Source: Cladopsammia gracilis (Eukaryota > Cnidaria > Anthozoa > Scleractinia > Dendrophylliidae). Taken from it: a DNA stretch of 64,000 bases. The stretch lies in assembly GCA_022457155.1 (NCBI GenBank), contig JAJGOT010000200.1, positions 186,001 to 250,000 on the forward strand, written 5' to 3'. The notes beneath the pieces are model-generated. The model made no database searches, was not told the DNA's origin, and saw nothing but the letters and a program-made list of their open reading frames with translations. Shown here one piece after another: positions 56,301-64,000 of this stretch (positions are counted from its first letter, which is position 1; each line of letters starts with the position of its first letter). Made by a program: the position numbers and the translations under genes.

Positions 56301-59300
56301 TGAGTGTGAATGACTTGGCTTATGAGTTGAATATGCTACGATTAAGCTTTGTCCTCCAAGAAAAAAGCCTTGATAGCCATAAGTTATGCTACGACTTGAG
56401 ACCCATTCAAACGTTAGAGCAACATGTAAATGTAATGTGGGACTCGGGGCGCAGTCTATTCGACCAAACTTTTCCAGAAATTTTGGTACAGAGTGGAAAG
56501 GATAAAATGCATCGACCATAAGGAATAATTTGATATATGATTCACGGTAAATACACACAGCTTCAAAACACTCCTTGTGTGCATGATCTCAAGGTCATGA
56601 TTTTATGCCCATGAGTAATGGTGTATACGTGTTTCTATAGCGATAACTTTTATTTCCTGAGCAAGAATTTTTTTTAAAACTCTTCTTAATCAAAGAGGAT
56701 GCTTTTAATAGTAAAATCAAGCAAGAAAAGTAAGGTCAACGTGCACGTTAAGCAGAAAACAATCTCTTCATCCATTTGGCCAACTTATTCTCAAAGGAAA
56801 CTCTCTTGGTTCGGACTGTGCACGCGCTAGTGCGGACGGTAATGATACAAGAAATTATGCACAGTATATGATGCGCAATGCAATACAAAGGAATCACCTT
56901 AAAAGGCCGCACTGGTCAGCCGAATAACATAAAGTTTACTGCAGATGGCATGGACGGGCACTTTGCGTAATCACGATTTAATAAGCCTTCACACCTCCCC
57001 GTCTGTTTTAACTTTGTGTTATTCCCTGCTCCCCGGGGGATGGATGTCCATTCAAGTGACAGATATGGAGCAGTATTTTCCTATCATGCTGCTCAATTTC
57101 TAACTGATTTTCCGAATCGAAACATTTAATATGTACTCTGGTACTTTCAGAAGGTAAAGAAGCCGAACAAACATGGTCTTATAAACTGACCCTAACTTGG
57201 TGTGAAACGCAGCTGATGTCAAGTGAAGAACAGGCAGTCGACGGTGATCAAGAACGAATCGTACAGCGATATCAGTGCATCTCCTGTGATCATGTTCACA
57301 TTTGAAGTTCTTTGGCAAGTCATATCTGAAATGTCAAGTCACATCAGTCAACATCTTTAGTGCTTCAGTCCGAACAAAAAAATTAATGCTTGTTTTTTAA
57401 ATTGATTGATTGGTTAAAGTGCCTATCACCCCTAGAAAGTTATTTTCAGAATCAACTCTATGTACATTGAATAGTTGAATGGTAAAATATTCTTCTTTTG
57501 AACGTCGTGTATGTGAGGTTTTGAGATTTGAAGTTACAAAATGCTAATTAGATGACGTCAACCCGGGAATCATTTATTATATAACTACTTGTTTTCACCT
57601 CCAAGTAATAGTTTTTACAAATCAATTGACTATCCACAGTTTATTTTTAGTATTTATGAAATTAAATATCCTCAAGCTGTAAACTGTGCACTGTAAATTG
57701 GCGTAGAAATAATGGCAAATTCCCGGGTTGACGTCAGCATTTTGTAACTTCAAATATCAATAACTCACAAACGCGACGTTCAAAACAAGAAATATTTTAC
57801 CATTCAACTATTCAATGTACATAAAGTTGATTCTGAAAATAACTTTCTAGGGGTGATAGGCACTTTAATTGCTTGTTGCACGCCACTAGCTCAAGAATTG
57901 ACATGAAATGGCTCGACCAATATATGGAAGCCGCATTTAGACCATGCATTCATGATCTCACCCCACCCCTATCCCCCAAGGCTCATGCATTGACGTGAAA
58001 TGGCTAGCTGATCATAACACGAGGGACTACATCTCCTACATAACCTGCATTACTCAATAGTTCGTTGGTTGCTTCGTTGTTTTTAGTTTTGTTTGGTTGG
58101 TGGATGGTGAAGCAGATGAACTCTTTCACTCACAGAGTCATTTATGGAGAAATTTAATGTAGTTCTAACTTTTGAGTCTGTCAATAAATTCCTATGAAAA
58201 CTCTTTGGCAGTACTTTTGCATAGTACCATTTGGTTTTCAATTTTTAACAAAATTAAATTTTTGAATTTTTCTGGAATTTTGATATTTGGCACTGTTTGG
58301 AGTTTAATTAAGTGCCACTTACTTGTGAATGTCGTGAAACAAGTGCAGCTTGGAGTCCCTCTGATTGTTGATTGTATATTCAACATTTCGACCCAACTGA
58401 AACACTTTGACTCGGACACCATCACTTCTTTGAAGCTCAAGCTACAAACAAACGGCGGGACAGGCTTACATACACTTTATTCTTAAGAGTATGTTTTGTT
58501 TTGTTTTGGTTTGTTTTACCTTTTTAACTTTTGTACGCAGTTTTGAACTTTTAACTAGATTGATTCGTACTTTAAATACGTGCTTTTTTGTTTGTAAAAT
58601 TTAGAAATTTTAAAGAGGGTTCCTGTTAATGCCATTTATTTTTCACTGAATTAAAAACTCTCTTTAAACACGAGAAAATAATTGGACAGAGAGGGAAAGT
58701 TAGGGCGTTGGCTGTAGAACATTTTTAGAAGTTGCCAAACTTTTAGTGTGAAGTCATCGGAACGCATCAGAGCGTGCCAGCGTGGCATTTCATAATGGCA
58801 GCCGTTGAATGTTCAGTATGGCTTTCCCCAGTGGAATTTACAGGCATTTGTGGGCGTCTCGGCATCTCTCCATGACTTCTAACAATAACTTTGTGAAATT
58901 TGCATATCCCAAGCGCTAGACAGGGTGTCTCACTCCCTGTTCCCTTATTTATCTCTGGTTTAAATGATTATGCTACTTTACCATTGATAACACAAGATCC
59001 TCATCCTTAGCCTTCATTTTACTGCCATCATCAACAACATCTTTGGTGTACATGGCATAGCACGGAACTCGACCAAACAAAAGCTCACAGATGAGTTGAA
59101 AACAGTTAAAAGGATACCATTTGTTAACAAGACTTGGAGCCAGGTACCGACGAGCCAATGTTCGAGTATACACGGTACCAACTAACCTCACATCAACATC
59201 CTGAAAAAAAAAAAACATTCAAATGTATTGAACTTCATATCAACTGTCCACTCAGTGTGAATATTTATGGAATATCACAGTGAAACAAAGTTCGGAATTA

Positions 59301-62300
59301 TTTTCTTTATTTATATTTTTGTCTTCTTTTTTCTGATTGGAAGACTTCTCAGTCCCCGACAAGTCAATTTGATCCACAAAAGCAAAGCGAACGCTGAAAA
59401 CGGTAAAAAGGCTTGAGCAGCACCCACAACAAAACTTTCTTTGTATGAATTTGAGCACCTACTAACTGAATGTAATAGGACACACAAATTGATTGTCACG
59501 TGGACACTTTATATCTCCACCTTTCTGAAAGATTGACAAGCTAAATGCTGATTTAGACGCACTACAACTTTGTCGCATACATGCATGTGCTTACGATAAA
59601 CATACGACACAAATTATATTGTGTAAATCAAACCTACAACTTTCTTAGGCGTGTCGATTACGGCATGAAAAATATCTTGTGATTTTGAAACATGTTTTAC
59701 AGCACATGAACGGTGTCGTATAACGTGAGTAGTGTGCACAACAAAGTCGCATATGCAACAGTTGTAAGCAAAAGTTGTACTGTCTAAATCGGCCTTTAGT
59801 AGCACACAGCTATAAAATGTATGGCTAGAATAGCACAGATGACAGGTTCTTTATTGTTATCCTCACATCAAAGTGACAGCATGGAAAGATATACCATGCC
59901 TGGAATTTACTCTATTACGAACAAGGTATTCTATATTACGCTGTTAACACAGTATTCTAAACGGCGGAAACTTCCCTCATTTCAATGCTCATTCAGTATC
60001 TTTAACTGGATATTCAAGAAAGCCGTTGTATTTCAGGCTACCAACAAAAGGACATCCAAGACTATCTAGGACTGAGCTAGAAAACCAAGACTTAAACACA
60101 AACATTATAAACGGAAGCAACAGGCTATTACGCTATTACGAAGTAATAAGGCTGATTTCTATGGTAAGTAAGGTTATAAAGGACCATAGAACTTGAATGT
60201 TACAATCAGTTACCATGAGAGGAAGAGATCTGAACATGAATGATTTGTCCACAGCAGGTTGACTGATATTAGCTAACCATTCCAACACAAGCTTGGCCTG
60301 GTGATAACAGGAACAAGAAAAAAACAACAACAACAACAATAAGAACACTGAGAAAGATATAATGTTCATCATATCATGAATGTGGGACAAAGAAGTCCCG
60401 AGTCCTGAGTCCCGACAAGAATCAAACCTATGACCTTCCGCACACCGGTCGGTCAGATCATTCTTTATTGATCACCATAATTTCACTGTATTGAATGCTT
60501 AAACTTCGTATCATAGGGCGATTTTCAATAGAGTGTTTTCACTGACGTCATATCAAAATTCAGAAGCAGTTTTCGATTCTAAAATGTTTATAGAATTGTA
60601 GAGAGTTTAAACTACACATTTGGGCCAAATTTTGAAGCGCAAGAGCATTTCATTCAAGAGTTATAAGCGAATGAGTATAGACATTTTTAGTACGAAATGT
60701 ATGGAGCGGCCATCTTGGTGTTCCACTTAGGGACACCAACATGGCGGCCAATAATTTAAAGACTTTAAAAGCTTAATAACACCAAAAATCTCATCACAAA
60801 ATATTGTATTCACTATAAGAGGCATGAAATCGGCTTATAAGCATCTATAATTCATTGATAACTTTCAACTAGTTCAATTTTGTTTATTTTCACGGCTTAT
60901 CTGAAATAGCGTGACGAATTGCGTGACACATTTACAACGTTTATAAATCGAAAACGAAACATCGTTAAAACCTGAAACTTTTTGTGAAAGATTATAACAC
61001 TTGTATCCACATACCATGTTAGAAACAGCTTTGTAGGATGTATACTTTAGATTTATTATTTTTTATGACGTCATGTGAAAACACTCTATTGAGTATCGAA
61101 AGTAATTACACAATTGCTTTGGTTTTGCATTGCTACGCTTTGTGATTGGCTAAAAAATCTCGCGCCACTTTCTCGACCAATCAGAAGTAAAACCAAAACC
61201 AATCGTGACTTGCTCGCACGCGTTTTCCCGCGCTTGGCGCCGCCGACATGTAATTGCTTCGAGCTCTGATTGGTTCATTGGATTGTTTACGACTGCTGTG
61301 ATTGGTCAGAGTAATTACTTTGGTTTTGGTTTTAAGACACTCAATTGAAAACTGTTCTAATCACAGGGTTTATATTACTTTCTGGTAATGAAGGGTTAAA
61401 GGGAACCTCGGCTGAAAAACAGTTTTAGATCCAAAGTATTCGTAATGGTTACATTTAACTCAGGCTGGGGTTTTAAGTCGGTATCTCCGTAACTGGTTAC
61501 TGAATGCGAAGTGTTCTTTTTTCAGTTTAAATTTCCCGCGCGCCGCCATGTTTTCTTTATGGTAATTTATGACGTCATTGCGTTGTCGAAGATGTCAATA
61601 TGGAATTTACAGAAGATGATTTCGCGGTAGAACCGTGCAATATTCAGTCAAAAATGCATTAAAAGCATAAATTATATCTATATATATTTATAAATTTACA
61701 TGATGTTGACTTAAACCGTCGTATTGAAAGCTCACGACAACGCACTGACGTCATAATTTCCCATCAAACTTTGCGAAAACAAACATGGCTGCGCGCGGGA
61801 AATTTCAAAGCAAAAAATGCAGAAACAAAATGCCCAGTATTCAAGAGTTAAAGGTTTGTAATCATCTTCAAAAACGCGTAAACCAGTTTAACAATGACAC
61901 GAACTAATGGTCCAGAAGAAATGTTTTCTAGCCGAGATTCACTTTATGCCAGGTTTCCATAAAATGGATACGATAGCAACAATGGCTGCTATCGTTACAA
62001 CCGCTGCGAAAGAAAAGTTGAGCGATCGTTGCGTTTACCAGTTTCCATGTGATTGCTACAATGGCTGAGAAAAAAAAATGTTCATGGTTTGTTGGTCTAA
62101 TATTAAAATACACTGACAGGTTAAAAAAGTTCGACTATGCACCACCTAAACATTTTAAAACTTTTTCTTTGATATTTTCTGTCCGTGCGTCGAACTTTTA
62201 ACCCAATGGCTTTAGGACTATTCAACTTCATTTTTATATATTTTTATCCAAAAATGTTCAATAAGCATTCAAATCATAGTTCGAACTTCCCACATAAAAA

Positions 62301-62816
62301 AGAGCCAAGTTGACCCACGGTTTCGATTGCCTTCGTGGAGTCTGGTATTCGAAGCACATTATGGAATTTTGTGTAGTTTTCATATGATCGCTACGATCGC
62401 TGAACTTTTTTTCAGCGATCACAGCGATCATGTGGAAACCAGACTTTAGAGGCTTACAGTAAACTATCTCCAAGCTGGACACCAACAGGACCAGCTTAAG
62501 CCGTCTGCCTAAGAGAGGGTTTCATTACAAACACTTAAAATAAATGAAATTCGGCCACGACCAGCCAATCACTGATGTATTCCTTACAGAGGTCTGCGAC
62601 TTACAGGGGTGTCTATTTTAAGAGAGTTGACTGTAATACTAACCACCACAGGCCCATGATAGTCCAGTCTGAGGTAAGTGGATTGGGAACTAGAACAGCT
62701 CTCAACTGCTGACCAACTGAGACTGCGGAATGCAGTAAGGGTTGGGTACCCTGTGATGTCATACCGCTGACATGTCTGGGGGTCAGAGTAACAGTTGTGT
62801 ATGAACAATGAAGCAC
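53125..62816 (-). CDS. Thioredoxin-fold protein, 3' part (TXNDC16-like?)
   Basis: Eight minus-strand exons (62644-62816, 60214-60297, 58982-59200, 58323-58441, 57191-57325, 56140-56242, 54221-54344, 53125-53354) join in frame with AG acceptors and GT donors to give 394 C-terminal residues and a TAG stop. The first contains CQRYDITGYPTLTAFR and, across the next junction, LDYHGPVV-AKLVLEWL. The YxxxGYPTL cis-proline loop and YxGP...EWL tail are the signature of the second half of a thioredoxin/PDI fold. A later segment, RLPVLHLTSAAFH then FEPFAHNLPILLALTHKD, looks like another degenerate thioredoxin-like domain, followed by a C-terminal region ending VAAVVKTEFF. A multi-domain ER protein such as TXNDC16/ERp90 is the best guess; no CxxC is visible. 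The N-terminal exons and signal peptide lie beyond the window. Confidence 0.7.
53531..54148 (-). mobile_element. GAGTCC-family repeat split by an insertion
   Basis: The two halves of the repeat seen at 47853-48060 are present in inverted orientation at 53531-53662 and 54070-54148, interrupted by the element at 53663-54069. Located in the intron between exons g and h of the thioredoxin-like gene. Confidence 0.7.
53663..54069. mobile_element. 407-bp TIR element, GTTCGTACAA ends
   Basis: Terminal inverted repeat GTTCGTACAA / TTGTACGAAC, flanked on each side by CATG, a likely 4-bp target duplication. The interior contains many copies of CAAGGACTTTTCAAGGAC-like sequence on both sides. Clearly younger than the repeat it interrupts. 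Confidence 0.7.
54221..54344 (-). CDS. Thioredoxin-like exon g
   Basis: Acceptor GTTCTTTTCAG, donor GTAAGG, phase 0 in and 1 out. Encodes ELTESAYALYREMVFVTLDI, HWASRFVPQDYHAKHAF. Confidence 0.75.
54901..56050. repeat. 17-bp minisatellite, ~67 copies
   Basis: Tandem unit ATGAACCACTACAGNAG of 17 bases. Nearly all variation is at one position, where N is A, C or G, giving three unit types mixed along the array. A unit shortened by loss of GATGA occurs near 55260. Because 17 is not a multiple of three the array cannot encode a periodic protein. It lies in the intron between exons f and g. Confidence 0.95.
56140..56242 (-). CDS. Thioredoxin-like exon f
   Basis: Acceptor TCTTTCTTTTTCAG, donor GTAACA, phase 2 in and 0 out. 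Encodes SEEDASFEPFAHNLPILLAL and THKDNVTKDSSFYK. The intron that follows contains the 17-bp minisatellite. Confidence 0.75.
57191..57325 (-). CDS. Thioredoxin-like exon e
   Basis: Acceptor TTGACATTTCAG, phase 2 in and phase 2 out with donor GTCAGT. Encodes YDLPKNFKCEHDHRRCTDIA and RLPVLHLTSAAFHTKLG. The donor is non-optimal; a GTACCA downstream is a possible alternative but breaks the phase with exon f. Confidence 0.6.
57414..57868. mobile_element. 455-bp element with ~150-bp TIRs
   Basis: The left arm TTAAAGTGCCTATCACCCCT, AGAAAGTTATTTTCAGAATC, through GATGACGTCAACCCGGGAA is mirrored by the right arm ending AGGGGTGATAGGCACTTTAA. The ends read TTAA on both sides, which may be a target duplication. 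No coding capacity. Located in the intron between exons d and e. Confidence 0.75.
58121..58307. mobile_element. GAGTCC-family repeat, third copy
   Basis: CTCTTTCACTCACAGAGTCA, TTCTAACTTTTGAGTC, GCAGTACTTTTGCATAGTA and GGAATTTTGATATTTGGCAC follow the same order as the 47853-48060 copy. It sits just past the donor of exon d. Confidence 0.65.
58323..58441 (-). CDS. Thioredoxin-like exon d
   Basis: Acceptor TTTGTTTGTAG, donor GTAAGTG, phase 0 start and phase 2 end. Encodes LELQRSDGVRVKVFQLGR and a KLHLFHDIH end. It was chosen because it supplies exactly the phase change needed between exons c and e. A 208-bp-family repeat begins at its donor side (58121-58307). Confidence 0.65.
58982..59200 (-). 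CDS. Thioredoxin-like exon c
   Basis: A polypyrimidine tract of 12 T before CAG, donor GTAAAG, 73 codons, phase 0-0. Encodes DVDVRLVGTVYTRTLARRYL, WYPFNCFQLICELLFG and YAMYTKDVVDD; no catalytic motif recognised. Confidence 0.75.
59541..59799. mobile_element. TIR element, family shared with 37456
   Basis: Ends CTAAATGCTGATTTAGACG and inverted CTAAAGGCCGATTTAGACAG. Same family as the 37456-37763 element by its ends. Lies in the intron between exons b and c. Confidence 0.6.
60214..60297 (-). CDS. Thioredoxin-like exon b
   Basis: Acceptor TGTTATCACCAG, donor GTAACT, phase 0 at both ends. 28 codons AKLVLEWLANISQPAVDKSF and a short tail continue the C-terminal helix of the thioredoxin fold started in exon a. 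Confidence 0.7.
60515..61355. mobile_element. Outer MITE interrupted by another element
   Basis: Left end GGCGATTTTCAA and right end CAATTGAAAACTG are inverted matches. Just inside are ATCGAAAGTAATTAC and GTAATTACTTTGGTTTTGG, and CCAATCA/TGATTGG boxes recur. The left arm is interrupted after 13-16 bases by the inner element at 60531-61086. Confidence 0.6.
60531..61086. mobile_element. Inner 556-bp TIR element, TA-flanked
   Basis: Terminal repeat GAGTGTTTTCACTGACGTCA at the left and its complement ending GTGAAAACACTC at the right (one base longer before TGACGTCA), both flanked by TA. Tc1/mariner-like by target site only; no transposase. Confidence 0.65.
61396..61945. mobile_element. 550-bp TIR element, CTCGGCT ends
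   Basis: Left TTAAAGGGAACCTCGGCTGA and inverted right TAAAGTGAATCTCGGCTAGA match at most positions. Internal inverted pieces include GCGCGCCGCCATGTTTTC and AAACATGGCTGCGCGC. Non-coding. Confidence 0.6.
61948..62447. mobile_element. Hairpin-rich element(s), GGTTTCCAT ends
   Basis: GCCAGGTTTCCATAAAATGG at the left and inverted GTCTGGTTTCCACATGATCG at the right. Between them ATCGCTACGATCGCTGAA and TTCAGCGATCACAGCGATC form a local foldback. It may be two adjacent copies, since another CCAGTTTCCATGTGAT lies near 62039. Confidence 0.45.
62457..62633. mobile_element. 177-bp pogo-like MITE beside a splice donor
   Basis: Ends CAGTAAACTATCTCCAAGC and inverted CAGTCAACTCTCTTAAAATA, with GGACACC / AGACACC just inside, flanked by TA at 62455-62456 and 62634-62635. 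It starts at intron position +11 of the thioredoxin-like gene, after the intact donor GTTAGT. Confidence 0.7.
62644..62816 (-). CDS. Thioredoxin-like exon a
   Basis: Acceptor TTTTCCTTTGTAG; the first two bases complete a codon from an upstream exon not seen. Encodes LFIHNCYSDPQTCQRYD, then the cis-proline motif GYPTLTAFR and finally LDYHGPVV. Donor GTTAGT, phase 0. A MITE begins 11 bases into the following intron. Confidence 0.75.
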
Positions 62817-63053
62817 CTACAAAGGAAAACGAAACATTTACACAACTGTGTCAGAACCAAAACTGACTAATAAAATTATCTATCATAAAAGCAACCTTTC
62901 TAAATGCTTGGACACATTGCAACACAAGTAGTTAATCCATTAGGTTTAGAGTGGAATGAAGGGTGTCGACGCAAATTTCTCTTTCGTAAACGTACAGGAG
63001 CTACAGGTGACCCACACGGCCGGCGGTTAACCCTGTTTCTGTAGCATGAAGCA

Positions 63054-63500
63054 ACTAGGAGTATTTCCACTCCCCCCTGGATGGGATGCTCGTCCATCAC
63101 AGGGTAACCTGGTTTATATACTATGAAGCAACTAGGAGTATAGCTACTCCCCCCTGGATGGGATGCTCGTCCATCACAGGGTGACCTGGTTTATATACTA
63201 TAAAGTGACTAGGAGTATTACCACTCCCCCCTGGATGGGATGCTCGTCCATCACAGGGTCACCTGGTTTATATACTATAAAGTGAATAGGAGTATTGCTA
63301 CTCCCCCCTGGATGGGATGCTCGTCCATCACAGGGTTACCTGGTTTATATACTATAAAGTGACTAGGAGTATAGCTACTCCCCCCTGGATGGGATGCTAG
63401 TCCATCACAGGGTTACCTGGTTTATATACTATAAAGTGACTAGGAGTATTACCACTCCCCCCTGGATGGGATGCTCGTCCATCACAGGGTTACCCCCATC
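63054..63500. repeat. 77-bp minisatellite, ~5.8 copies
   Basis: ACTAGGAGTAT recurs at 63054, 63131, 63208, 63285 (as AATAGG), 63362 and 63439, an exact 77-base period. Each unit contains TCCCCCCTGGATGGGATGCT, CGTCCATCACAGGGT and ACCTGGTTTATATACTAT. Upstream of the seen exons of the thioredoxin-like gene. Confidence 0.95.
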
Positions 63501-63639
63501 ATTTTGTCATCGGTACCCATTTATACACCAGGACCCGGTTGTTCAGAAGGTGGATAGCGCTATCCACCGGATAAATCACTATCCAACGGATAACACAATG
63601 GATTTTGTTCAACCGGAGCCAGGAAACAACACAACGGTA

Positions 63640-63715
63640 GACACCATGCTCGAACCACCGACCTTCTGATTGAATGTCCAACGCGCTAACCACACCACTG
63701 CACCTCCTCCACCTT
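63640..63715 (-). ncRNA. tRNA-like SINE head
   Basis: On the minus strand GTGGTTAGCGCGTTGG resembles a tRNA A box and GGTCGGTGGTTCGAGC a B box at roughly tRNA spacing. Terminal pairing is poor, so a tRNA-derived SINE is more likely than a functional tRNA gene. Confidence 0.45.
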
Positions 63716-63814
63716 TTGTAAACAAGCGATGCGATTTTAGCGACACTTAGAAAAGTTTTCACCAATTATCGAATTATTTTCTCTATCAGAAAAACGGAAA
63801 AAAGCAATTAATAA

Positions 63815-63882
63815 CCAAGAATCGAACCCGGAACCTCTGCATGCTAACATCCCTCCTTCGCCACTACACCACTGGGTTGATC
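63815..63882 (-). ncRNA. Second tRNA-like segment
   Basis: On the minus strand CCCAGTGGTGTAGTGGCG then TTCCGGGTTCGATTCTTGG resemble A and B boxes. No convincing acceptor stem; probably a SINE or tRNA pseudogene. Confidence 0.4.
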
Positions 63883-64000
63883 CGGCAAATCCAAGAAAAA
63901 TTTAATTATAACAGGTGCTTTTCTTAATGATACATCTATAACGGGTGACCCTATCCCTTAATCTAACCTAATCGCGAATCTAGCTTCTAGGTCTAATAAT

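Noticed and set aside
58172..58486. 104-codon plus-strand frame
   Set aside because: It overlaps a repeat copy and the antisense of exon d, whose splice sites and phases fit the minus-strand gene precisely.
62900..63100. Minus-strand frame RRHPSFHSKPNGLTTC near the 77-bp repeat
   Set aside because: Part of repeat sequence, and no splice phase connects it to the thioredoxin-like exons.

Overview
The window is nuclear DNA of an animal, most likely an anthozoan cnidarian and probably a stony coral. The inference rests on AT-rich sequence, spliced genes with short exons, a secreted two-discoidin-domain protein of a type common in Anthozoa, and dense small DNA transposons, Penelope-like and non-LTR retroelement scraps. 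No bacterial, phage, CRISPR, rRNA or clear functional tRNA gene is present. I did no database search; family names come from motifs read by eye.

Layout. 1-6568: gene-free flank with low-complexity tracts, a 110-bp hairpin element with a 9-bp target duplication, a pogo-like MITE (3406-3634) and a larger pogo-like element (4258-5838) holding the 3' end of a non-LTR retrotransposon. 6598-36484: a head-to-tail array of five nearly identical units of 5.93-6.03 kb, nearly half of the window. Each unit begins with a foldback Penelope-like (PLE) relic whose GIY-YIG endonuclease region is broken into two halves facing opposite ways. Each also carries a GTTGTATC-rich palindrome cluster, a retroelement tail, a TTAA-flanked 2.1-kb TIR element, a variable poly-G tract and a 460-bp MITE. 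No host gene was found in the unit. 36485-39690: gene-free, rich in repeats.

39692-50130 (+): a complete eight-exon gene predicted to encode 433 residues: signal peptide, two F5/8 type C (discoidin) domains, a Ser/Thr-rich linker and a C-terminal hydrophobic tail suggesting a GPI anchor. All exon phases join. 53125-62816 (-): the last eight recognised exons (about 394 residues) of a thioredoxin-fold protein, possibly TXNDC16/ERp90-like; its 5' part lies beyond the window. The two genes converge tail to tail. Their introns hold many MITEs, two clear transposon-in-transposon insertions, a 17-bp minisatellite of about 1.15 kb, and one MITE starting 11 bases after a 5' splice site.

The most notable feature is the 30-kb array. 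Its units are almost identical overall, but divergence is concentrated inside mobile elements: the TTAA element exists in two versions (units 1, 2, 5 against 3, 4), and the PLE of unit 1 differs from the others by roughly 2.5%. This patchwork suggests exchange between array copies and dispersed transposon copies, or a complex assembly history. It is not evidence of a new enzymatic system; no novel protein-coding system was recognised.
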